Source of the DNA: Lunularia cruciata
Lineage: Eukaryota; Streptophyta; Marchantiopsida; Lunulariales; Lunulariaceae
Length of the DNA: 64,000 bases
Direction: 5' to 3'
Assembly: GCA_948567375.1 (NCBI GenBank)
Contig: OX419755.1
Coordinates: 44,335,001 to 44,399,000 of the forward strand
Both the position numbers and the translations under genes were made by a program. Of the stretch, positions 12,818 through 22,961 are shown piece after piece (within the stretch, counting starts at the first letter, position 1; each line of letters starts with the position of its first letter). The notes beneath the pieces were generated by a model. That model worked only from the letters and a program-made list of their open reading frames with translations, was not told the DNA's origin and searched no databases.

Positions 12818-15460
12818 TTTTGATTGGCTCTCACCTTTCATAGAGGAGTTCATAGTAATCCAACCATTGCTCTATTTGAACCTAAAAGCTTGTGGATCAT
12901 AGGATCTATGCCATTATGTCCTAGATGGTGTTGTGGACTCTAGTGGGCTCTCCTCCTATGGCACAACATAAAAGGTGGATGTCATGTGAGTTGCAAGTAG
13001 AATCACAAGCATATTGGTCCAAAAGCTCTAATTATGTTGTAATGTTGAATGTGGTAAGCCCAATCGCAAATAGAGCACTGTGGTAAACTTATCCAAAATG
13101 AACAAAAAAATCCTCAATCAATAGAGATGCATGGAGCCAAGCTCTTGCTTCCTTCCCTCTACATGAGAGGATCCTAGCTCTATAAAAAAACAAACATATC
13201 AGTGATGATGCTAGCAAGGTGTGAGTGTACATACTCTCACTCAGATTTGCTTGAGTCTTCCTAGAATCTAGGGACACAAAAGTCAACAAATTAGGGGGTG
13301 GTTGTATATGCAAGACCTAGTAGTAAGTCATGTACTGTGAGCTGGCCTGTCTCTTACTCAAGATGAACCTCTGATGGCTATTATGGTAGCGCACCATGGA
13401 CTAAGAAGGCAAGGAACCCCAACTCCATCATAATCCTCCAAGGCTAACACTCCAAGACTCAAGACATTACTCACTAGAGAGCTCAATGAGAGAGAGATAG
13501 TTGCAAATGAAAGGATGATGAGTACCTCCTCACCCCTTGTTTATATACTTGTGAAATAGTTACGTACCAAAGTTACTAATTACCGTAGTAACTCAAGTTA
13601 CTAGACTAAAAGTCAAGTAAAGTCAAAAAGTAGAAAGGAATATCCATTCACATGGGCATATTCCCCTAAGCATGTGGTCTTATCTTGACCCAACTACTAA
13701 GTCAAGGATTCCTTCACATGGGCTATCCTTGGATTAAAGAAGAATCCAAAACAAAAAGGCTTGCGGGCCCAAGAGTTCTCAACTCTTTCCTCAAAGCCAA
13801 ACACCTAGGAATAATACCAAGTCAACACACTAAAATCCAAAATAGTGGTGCTCATCTTTTCTACTTCCTCTAAAGTAAGGTCCCCTCTATCTTAGCTATG
13901 ACTAAATTTAGCTAACCATGATTAATATAGAACCATCCTTTATCTCTATATAAATAATATCTCTTAAGTACTTGTAATACCAAGCTAAATATCACAATAC
14001 CACACACATGCACAAATGGGTGTTATAGTACACGCCAAAGATATGTTTGGAATGCATAGGTCTAGAGTCTACTATTGAGATAGGTATTGACAAGAAAAGA
14101 TGGTGCTTATGTATGAATCTATTAGCCAATCAAGGAGCTACAATTGTCCATTCACCTAGATATGCTACCGGTGCGATAGCTTCTTGCAGTATGAGGCTAC
14201 AACCTTCCATGGCTATGGGAAGAGCTGTTTGCAATCTACACGACTTGTTTGAAAACTATGAGAGTGTACATGGCCCTAATAGAGGGAGAAGGTATGTCTT
14301 ATAATATTATCAAAGGCATGTAGATGTGGTAGTAGTATCTCAATGGGAGGGAACATACATGCCAAATAGGTGGCTCTAGAGAGATAACATATTGTGAGGA
14401 TGGAGAATGCAACTTGGTTGTCCTCCAAGCAAGGAAGGAGAGATGCATGATTTGTGGCTTAAACCAATGTATCTTATATAAAAGAACAACAGAACTCATC
14501 CACTCCTATGAGAGAACCTAGTTGCCTTAGACTCCCAATTGGAAACTAGAATCTTGGTGTGAAGTTTGAAGGAATGAGGGCTATACAAGGACTCTAAACC
14601 TTGCATTTACGAGTTTGGACTCATAAATCTAAGACCTCTAGATTGAGTATGAAAGTTGACAATACTAAAATTACATCCTCCAAAGGCCCAACAATATGGG
14701 TATTTTTTGAGAGGGATGGAAAGAGACATGAGGAAAAAGTGGCTACAACTCCCATAGAGTAGTGTAATGAGCTATTGCAAATAATGGCCCTCCTAAAGGA
14801 TTTCCTTGACGTGTATCCTTGATGGATGCAAGTTGCATGAACTCCTCTATGGTAGTATGGTGGCTATACAATAGAGGTGTCTTGATGCCATAAACTATAT
14901 GCACAAAGGAGATCAAGAAGTGGATTTGATCCCCTACCATACAAAGTGCTCAAAACAAGGCTACACAAGAAATGGTGTTGAAGAAATTTGAGACATCCAC
15001 TTGGACCACCACCCAATCAGGTTGGATATCCAAGGAAGGTCAAATGCCTACAATCACCATCTCACAACCACCTGGAGTAGCCACTGCATACCAGTGTGGA
15101 GACAAGTAAGAAAAGGAGGAGCAACAAAGTTGTAAAAAAATGGTGCAAGAGACAAGATGTAGAAAAACATCTCCAATGGCTATGGGGTCTCCAATTGAGG
15201 TCTCCTTTGCTAGAGCAAGGAGACTAGAAACACCAAAAAAATGTGTAGTGCTTGGTGGAACTAGTTCCAAGGCAATGCATTGGCAAAAAGCAAAGAGAAG
15301 AAGGAAACAAAAATCAAGCATATTGAGTGAGAGATAATCACATAAATGCTTAAAGACCAATCCTGAAAGCCCTCTAGCTGAAAAATGTGGAGCATGGAGT
15401 TAAGCATGGGCAAAGAAGATCTTTGTAAGCAATAGCTCCTCACCTGGATAGTAATCATGG
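12818..15460 (-). pseudogene. LINE-like reverse transcriptase, minus-strand copy (broken)
   Basis: Read on the minus strand, fragments of a non-LTR reverse transcriptase appear in the expected order: GDPIAIGDVFLHLV (~15200), VATPGGCEM (~15075), RQGNPLGGPLFAIAHY (~14800, the QGDP motif with D changed to N), and KCKVWSP (~14600). After a solo LTR come RILSCRGKEARAWLHA (~13175) and a C-terminal cysteine block CDSTCNSHDIHLLCC (~12990). The same order occurs in the plus-strand copy at 16214-40440, so both belong to one family. Many stops and frameshifts are present. Its natural role would be target-primed retrotransposition. Confidence 0.75.
13336..14027 (-). repeat. Solo LTR of family A inserted in the minus-strand LINE
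   Basis: This 692-bp sequence is the reverse complement of the family-A LTR (near-complete, TATAACACC...CTCACA in element orientation). It is flanked by a 4-bp repeat GTAC (13332-13335 and 14028-14031). LINE coding similarity resumes on both sides. It is therefore an insertion later reduced to one LTR by recombination. Confidence 0.85.
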
Positions 15461-16213
15461 GTAAAAGAATTAAGGTTATATGGGGATGGTTGGTGGATAG
15501 TCTCTAGAGCTACTAAAGTATCAATGGAGAAGGGTGCTGGTCAAGAGGATAAAAGAGCTTGGACTGCTTAGCAACACTCACCTACTTGAGTTAACACCAA
15601 GGGATGACAAAGGGAATGATACTCAAGATGTAATGTATGAGGTGATGGAGACTCTCTGATCCATGTGGATGCTTTGTGGGCTTGGATGGAATAGCATCAC
15701 TGATTTTGCATAGTATTTTCTATGTGTGTCTCTTTTGTGTTTCTATCTTTTGCAATTTTGTCTTTTGTTTCAGTTCTCTTTTGGGGAGTTTGGGAGAGAG
15801 TGGAGACAAGAGACGAGAGGGAGAGATGTGAGAGGAAAGATATACATTTCCTGAGGGCTCTCTAGCATATAACACTTGAGTGAATAGTCAATTTTGTTTT
15901 TTTTTCAATTTTGGTTCTATTGATACCTAAATTGAAGACTATGGATAGGGATTATAGGTCATAGATTATAGATTATAAGTTATAGAGATTTTTAGGGTTT
16001 AGAGTGGTTATTACACATTGAGAGTGATGGGTCTGGAGTTTCCAAGTTTTCTCTATTGTATTCATGCTATAGTTCGATAGAACTTAGTTTGAAAATTTTA
16101 GAGATGGGAACTGGGAATTACAAGAGTCTATAGTTTTTAGGGTTTGGAGAGAGAATATTTACCCATGTGAGGGGTTGTAGTTTTGCAGGTATGGGAATAG
16201 ATGGAAAGGAGTA
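15461..16213. other. Spacer between two head-to-head LINE-like copies
   Basis: No coding sequence was recognised. Short imperfect repeats of a TATAGATTA type occur around 15945-15990. The stretch probably contains the decayed 5' parts of one or both LINE-like copies. Confidence 0.45.
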
Positions 16214-17962
16214 TTGTGTGTTATTTTCATTACTCTTGTGCTAGCCTTGGCTACACTTTCTCATGTGGGGCCGCCCAAAGCGGCTCAAGATACACCATGC
16301 AAGGTATGTCACCAATGCTTTACCTTGCAAGGGGTAGAGACCCATGTGGAGAGGATGCTCAAGGACTATGATTGGACCACTTGGGATGCTCAAGTGAAGT
16401 GAACAACCACATTGATAGCAGTGACACTTGAGATTACACATGCTTCCTCTATACCTTTGTTCCAAGGATACCAATCAAGTTGTGGGAGTGGTTAGCTTCT
16501 CAAGCGGTTTGCATTTTGGGGTTATTTGAAACTAATTTTCCATATCCATGTCTATTCTAGGTGGCTATAGCAGTAGTAAGAGGAGACATTCTTATGTTTG
16601 TTAGTTAAGTGTTAGGTGCTAGTTGACTTTTCATGATGGAGAAGGACACGAGGTGCATTAGACCGATTGCGATTGGAGAGATCTTTTTGCATTTAGTCAA
16701 CCACACCATTGTCCTTTTGCATCATTCTCATTTCCAACAATACCTCTATCTACATGAGTTTGGAGTAGCTACACCTAGAAGATGTAAGGCTGTATCTCTA
16801 GGCATTAAGGCTCTCCTAGATATCCATCCGGAGTGGGTCGTCCTACAGGTAGATGTTGAGAACAGTTTTGATAGTGTCTCATGAGCATCCATCTTTAGAG
16901 AGCTTAGGGAGGCTAGTGGATCCTTGGCAAGTCTTATTCCTTTTAAGTGGTCTTTTTATAGCTCTCTTGATTCTCTTTACTACCAATATGGTTGTTCATA
17001 GGAGAGAGTCACCGTCTTGGAGTCAACTATTGGTACACATCAAGGAGATCCTTTAGATCCTTATTTTCCATAGCTCACTTTAGAGCTCTCTTATCTACTA
17101 CTTTGGCCATGCCAGGTTGTGTATTTCACTCCTTACCAAATGATACACACATTGTGGGCCTTGTAGATCAAATTAGGTGGGCCTTTGACCACTTGGACTA
17201 CCAAGCTACATCTTGTAGGCTTGAGAGTCAATATGTCAAAGTGTAGAGCATGGTCCCCTTTAGGTATCCCTCTCCACCTTGAGCTTCCAAAGGGGTGTAT
17301 CACATCTACATATGGACTATGTGTTCTTGGAGTGCTAGGAGGATCCTAGGATTTTGTCACACACTTGTTTGACATTACTCTTGTAAAGGATATTCTCCAT
17401 GTGGATGACTTTCCTTTACTAAGAGATCCACATGTGGCATTTGGTATACCCTCTTGTGGTATTGCTCATTGACCGACTTACCTCTTCCGCATAGTTTCCA
17501 CTTCCTTGACCTTCCTATCACATTGAGAGCCTTTGATAGGAGGATTATGGAAGTGTTTGGTGATATTATTGGACCAGGGACATTTGAGTGTGAGATAAGG
17601 GATTTGGCACATAGATAGACATCTCTACCAATCTTGTGTGGAGGGGTTGGCTTGCTATCTGTGGAGGAGTCAACACGTATAGCATTTTTAGGTAGTTGGG
17701 CTCTCTCAACATCCCTACTTTTGTGTTATTTTGTGGTTGTTGATAGGCCGGTTTTGGAGACTTATGTGACAAAGGTGGAAGAGGGATCCTTTTCTCTCCA
17801 AATGTTATTAAGGCAGACAAGAGATAGTTTATCCCCACGGGTGTATGAGGACCTTCTATCTTTTGCTTCACTATTGTCAGATTGGACTAGAGGTTTATAG
17901 TCTTCCTTGATGGAGGGACAATGTCAACATATGTTACATTCTTGCTTAGATGACTCATCCAT
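16214..17962 (+). pseudogene. LINE-like reverse transcriptase, plus-strand copy, 5' part (broken)
   Basis: It begins with a cysteine/histidine cluster (CKVCHQC then THVER, ~16298). The reverse transcriptase follows: RPIAIGEIFLHLV (~16660), GVATPRRCKAV (~16760), QVDVENSFDSVS (~16847, catalytic aspartate region), GTHQGDP (~17032), NDTHIVGLV (~17138) and SKCRAWSPLGIP (~17235). Several frameshifts and stops disable it. The coding pattern is cut at 17962 by element C and continues at 39541, so these two pieces were once contiguous. Confidence 0.82.
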
Positions 17963-19529
17963 TGTCACGGAGAACGTTTGGTCTTGAGAGTGCACCGAGC
18001 ACATGGCTGCTTGTGCTTAGTTTTCTCTACTGTCCTTCTTTTGGGTCTTTCTCGTAGACTGACATTCCTTCCCTACTCGTGGATTGTCGGGAATTTGTCT
18101 CTATATGAACTTGTTGTTTCAGTTTCCTTGAGGTTGGCTCTCCCTGAAGGTTTTGTTTTATCCTTGACTTTCATAAAATTAATCTTGTCATGCGAGTCTG
18201 GTGTTATGGTTTCTACCTTTGCCTGGTCTCATATTCTATTTTCATGTCAGGTTCAAGCTATGGTTCGGGATCTGGCAGTTCATAGACCTATGTCAGGTGG
18301 CCCTTTAATAAAATAAAAGAAACGACAACTAAGTGATCTAACCAAACATAAACCCGGGCACCCAGATCATTTAATTATGCTATTCACATGGACCGGACTG
18401 AGAGTTCCTAAAATGGAGTCTCCTCAACTCTAGTCACAATTCATAACACAAATCCGCTTCCAAGATTCGTCATTCACAAGAGTTTAAACAACAATGTTCA
18501 CAAGGTTGGATAAGTCAAATAGTTCTAGTCAAGACAATGCCTGCCCTAAGGTTGCAACTGCTCATCAACTCAGCCGGCAGTTCACATATATTCTGTCCGA
18601 CAGCAGACAAGGCAACTCACCCTCCGAACCTCTTCGTTCTCCTATGCACTGTTTTGCAGATCAGATTCACTCCATTGAGACAGGCCAACCAACTTCAATT
18701 CTTTTCTTGCCTTTGTTCCAGATGAGCTGAGCCACCTCAAAATTCTCCTCCTCTTCTTCCTGACTAGCTCCTATCATTGTCTGTTCAGTCACTCTTCACA
18801 ACATCTTCCCAAAAAAAATAAAATATCTTTCTTCTTCACTCCTATCCTCACCTTCGGGAGATTATCCTTTGGCAACTTCTGCAGCCTGCCTTTCAGACCT
18901 GCAAAAATTTCTCTCCAATTTTGTCCTTCATCACTCTATCCACATTTTTCCACAGAAACCTTCCTTCCTCAGTCCTATTCTCACCTTTGTGAGAGTTTTC
19001 TTTTGCTACTCCTGCAGCCTGCCCTTCAGACCTGCAAATATTCCCTTTCCAATTCTGTCACTCAACACTCTATCAACATTTTTCCACAGAAATCTCTCTT
19101 CTTCAGTCCTGTTCTCACCTTTGTGAGAGTTTCCTTTTGCTACTCCTGCAGCCTGCCCTTCAGACTTGCAAAAATTTTCTACTCCAACCATTCACAACCT
19201 TTCACAGTCCTGCCCTTACATTCCATACATCTGCCCTCTGTCCAAGCTTTCAACTCCTGCAATTTTCTAGCCTTTACATTCATGCAAAATTTCTCCTTCT
19301 TGCACCTCACCAAAACCCCTTCTTCTTCCTGCAAAACTTTTCTTTCGCTTTCTCCCAGCCCTCTCTCTCCTGAAAAGTCCTTCACTCTCTTGAGAAGAAA
19401 ACTTTTTGCCTTGCACTCTCAAGCCTTAACAGTCCTCATGCAAAAATTTTCCTTCTGTCCCAGCACTTCTCTCCTGCACATGCTCCATTCCTTCCAACTC
19501 GAAAATTCCTCTCCTGATTGTTCCTCTGT

Positions 19530-21059
19530 CCAAATCCTTCACTTCTTGAGAATTTCTCTCCTGCCAAACCCTCTCCTGTCCAACTCAGAAATTCTTGCAC
19601 ATTCTCTCTCTGTCCAAACCTTTCACTCTTGAGAATTTCTCTCCTGCCAAACCCTCTCCTGTCCAACTCAAAAATTCCTGCACATTCTCTCTCTGTCCAA
19701 CTTGAAATTTCTTGCATATTCTCTCTCTGTCCAAACCCTCCACTCTTGAGAATTTCTCTCCTGCCAAACCCTCTCCTATCCAACTCAAAAATTCCTGCAC
19801 ATTCTCTCTCTGTCCAAACCCTTCACTCTTGAGAATTTCTCTCCTGCCAAACCCTCTCCTGTCCAACTCAAAAATTCTTGCACATTCTCTCTCTGTCCAA
19901 ACCCTTCACTCTTGAGAATTTCTCTCCTGCCAAACCCTCTCCTGCCCAACTCAAAAATTCTTACACATTCTCTCTCTGTCCAAACCCTTCACTCTTGAGA
20001 ATTTCTCTCCTGCCAAACCCTCTCTTGTCCAACTCAAAAATTCTTGCACATTCTCTCTCTGTCCAACTCAAAATTTCCTGCACATTCTCTCTCTGTCCAA
20101 ACCCTTCACCCTCCAGCTTCTTGGGAATTTCTCCTCCTGCCAAACCCCCTCCTGTCCAACTCGAAATTTTCTGCACATTTTCTCTCTGTCCAAACCTTCC
20201 ACCCTCCAGCTTCTTGTGAATTTCTCCTCCTGCCAAACCCCTTCCTGTCCAACTCGAAAATTTCCCTCCTGTGTATGTTCCTCTGTCCAAACCCTTCACC
20301 CTCCAGCTTCTTGGGAATTTCTCCTCCTGCCAAAACCCCTCCTGTCCAACTTGAAAATTTCTCTCCTATGTGTGTTCCTCTGTCCAAACCCTCTAGCTTC
20401 TCTAGAATTTCTCCTCCTGCCAAACCCCCTCCTGTCCAACTTGAAAATTTTTCTCTTATGTGTGTGTTCCTCTGTCCAAACCCTCCAGCTTCTCGGGAAT
20501 TTCTCCTCCTGCCAAAGCCCCTCCTGTCCAACTCAAAAATTTCTCTCCTGTGTGTGTTCCTCTGTCCAAACCCTCCAACTTCTTGAGAATTTCTCCTCCT
20601 GCCAAACCCCCTCCTGTCCAACTCAAAAATTTCCCTCCTTGTGTGTGTTCCTCTGCCCAAACCCTCTAGCTTCTTGTGAATTTCTCCTCTTGCCAAACCC
20701 CCTCCTGTCCAACTTGAAAATTTCCCTCCTTGTGTGTGTTCCTCTGTCCAAACCCTCCCGCTTCTCGTGAATTTCTCCTCCTGCCAAACCTCCTCTTGTC
20801 CAACTCGAAAATTTCTCTCCTGTGTGTGTTCCTCTGTCCAAACCCTCCAGCTTTGCGAGAATTTCTCATCCTGCCAAACCCCCTCCTGTCCAACTCGAAA
20901 ATTTCACTCCTTGTGTGTGTTCCTCTGTCCAAACCCTCCAGCTTCTTGCGAATTTCTCCTCCTGCCAAACCGCCTCCTGTCCAACTCAAAAAAATCTCTC
21001 CTGTATGTGTTCCTCTGTCCAACCCTCCAGCTTCTCAAGAATTTCTCCTCCTGCCAAAA
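19530..21059. repeat. Tandem repeat array in LTR of C, left part (83-bp then ~90-bp units)
   Basis: From about 19530 to 20100 the period is 83 bp (for example starts at 19811, 19894, 19977). Each unit holds GTCCAAACCCTTCACTC and GAGAATTTCTCTCCTGCC. From about 20105 the period becomes ~90 bp, with CCTCCAGCTTCT and TGTGTGTGTTCCTCTG replacing the 83-bp variant segments. About six units of the first kind and ten to eleven of the second are present. Because 90 is divisible by three, frames stay open for hundreds of codons on both strands. These are not taken as genes. Confidence 0.93.
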
Positions 21060-21170
21060 TGTGGTGCCCACATTTTTGTTTTTCTCAAAATATAGGAGAA
21101 GAAGTGTACAGAGAAGTTGAATTGCGCATGTATGGCCAAAGAAGGCGAACAAAAGAGTCTTCAGGATGAA

Positions 21171-21255
21171 ACCCAAAGTAAAGTGACTTCGGGTCATAAG
21201 GCAAAGTACTCGGAAATGCCCCATCAGCATACAACCCAAAGTAAATTGTCTTCGG
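21171..21255 (+). promoter_or_regulatory. U3 direct repeat pair of the B-family LTR
   Basis: ACCCAAAGTAAAGTGACTTCGG (21171-21192) recurs as ACCCAAAGTAAATTGTCTTCGG (21234-21255), 63 bp apart, with three mismatches. The pair lies upstream of the TATA box and recurs in the copies at 29153/29215, 62501/62568 and the two inverted ones. It could be an enhancer-like duplication; function is inferred only. Confidence 0.5.
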
Positions 21256-21441
21256 ATCTGGGGGAGCTCAACCCAAGGTGAAGACAGTCTAACAACCTTT
21301 CATCGGGGCGAGAAATTCAAGAAGAGGCCATTTTAAAATTGGCGGCCCATACGCGCAAAGGTTGATTGACAGTGGGTGCATGCCGGAGGTGTGATTTCTT
21401 GGTAGAAACTCGAAGCGACAAAAGACAAAGGAGCGCAACTC

Positions 21442-21471
21442 TATAAAAATCAGAACTGCAACGACAAAATG
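21442..21471 (+). promoter_or_regulatory. TATA box and first ATG of B-family LTR (5' LTR copy)
   Basis: TATAAAA at 21442-21448; the ATG of the LTR reading frame (MSSNFPLPL) is at 21469-21471. The same spacing of 27 nt is found in the copies at 29426, 47036 (-), 31252 (-) and 62776. The short distance makes it uncertain whether this ATG is inside the transcript. Confidence 0.6.
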
Positions 21472-22880
21472 TCAAGTAATTTTCCTTTGCCGCTGAGAAG
21501 TCGTCTTGCAGGTGATTGTGGAAAGGGAAATAGAGTTGGACTCAAGAAAGGAAGACACGATTGGAGCCAATAAAGGAAATTATCCTCCAGATGAATGCAA
21601 TGTTAAGTACAGAAGCCAACGTTCGAATTGAAGAAGCACACCTGCACGAGTTAAAGTTGTTGGTGCAGGAGACGAGGCAAAGACAAGCAAAAGACACCGA
21701 GATGAACGCCTTGCTGATCAAATTGAGAACTCGTGTAGTAGGAAGATATTAGAGGTAGAGTATAACATTTCAATTAGATTAGACTTAGTGAAAATAGAGC
21801 TAGAAAAACTTTGGAAAGGTGTTGAAGCAAAACCCAAAGTAGATAACATAGGAGTCCAAATGTCTTTGGAGTTACCATCAGAGACATTAGAGAAGAGTGG
21901 GTTGGGAGATAAGGACTTAGATAGATTACACATTAGTGATATTTCAGATCAAGAAAGAGAATTGTTGGATCTGGTAGAAGAAGTAGAAGATCTGAAACCC
22001 GAGGAAAAAGTGATAGGAAGTAAATTTACTTCAGGTTTGGGTTTGAAAGCCGAGGATGAAGTAGACATTGGATCGGATTAGTAACAGATTTGAGATTTGA
22101 AGAGGCAGATTTGAAGTGGTGCATTGTCATTTCAGATCTGCAAGTTAGAACAGTTGTTGTAGAACGGTATAGTTGTTAGAACTGTCAATTGATTCACTAC
22201 TTAAGAGTGGCATTTGCAGTCAAATGTTGTTCAGTGCTCCTAATTCTGAGAATAGATAAAGCAAAGTGCTGTGAAGCAGTGCTCGTCGCTTGAGCTTGAT
22301 TCCGAGTATCAACTTTGTGTTTATGTTTGTGAATGTGTGGAGAAATTTGATGTGCAAGTCAGAGTGTTTGTTGGATGTTGGATTCCACAGCCTTGATCTT
22401 CATTTTGTGTGTTTGATCCTGAGTGAAGTGCAATCGAAGCAATGCCTTGACAGATTTGAGAGGACTTGTAGTGTTGGTAGTATTCTGCATTTGTGAGTGC
22501 AGTGTGAAGTTGATGTGAAGCAATTTTGATCGAGGAAGTTGTGCCTTCAGTGGAGGGGTGGAACACAATTCTGAGGCAAAGTCATTTTGCAGTGAAGTGC
22601 TATTTTTGAGAGAGCCTGAATCATCACAATCAAGATTGTTTGGAAAGAATTGAAGGATTTGTGATTAAGGAGTGTGAATTCATGACAAGACTGAGAGTCA
22701 GTGCTTGTTACTCTCTTCTGGGTGTGGTTTCTACTTGAGAGATTAAAGACGCAACCAAGAAGAACTGAAATTATTACTTTGCTTTGTATTTGACCAATTC
22801 TGACTCATATCTCTACGGGAACAAACTTGACTTACCCAATTACCGCAAAAGTGATATTTGCCGGGTTGTCACATGATTTT

Positions 22881-22900
22881 TGGCGCCGCTGTTGGGGATA
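22881..22900 (+). promoter_or_regulatory. Primer-binding site of element B
   Basis: TGGCGCCGCTGTTGGGGATA lies seven bases after the LTR end. It resembles the complement of the 3' end of a tRNA-Asp, the primer commonly reported for Athila-like elements. Confidence 0.75.
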
Positions 22901-22961
22901 CAAATCTCGGAAGTGGAATAATACGAAGCCAAATTAGAAACTGGGTATCAACACAATATGA

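Larger units (their letters stand above)
21060..22873 (+). repeat. 5' LTR of element B, internally deleted
   Basis: TGTGGTGCCC...GGGTTGTCACA, 1,814 bp. Compared with the complete copy at 43642-47423 (3,782 bp) about 1.97 kb is missing, with the junction near 21543. The deletion removes most of the LTR-borne reading frame. The remaining 3' part of that frame is still seen at about 21561-22081 (LKLLVQETRQRQAKD, NIGVQMSLELP). The last 7 bases before the primer site are TGATTTT. Confidence 0.92.

Noticed and set aside
21171-21255. The short U3 repeats as a CRISPR-like array
   Set aside because: Only two copies, within a eukaryotic LTR, with no regular spacers or cas genes.
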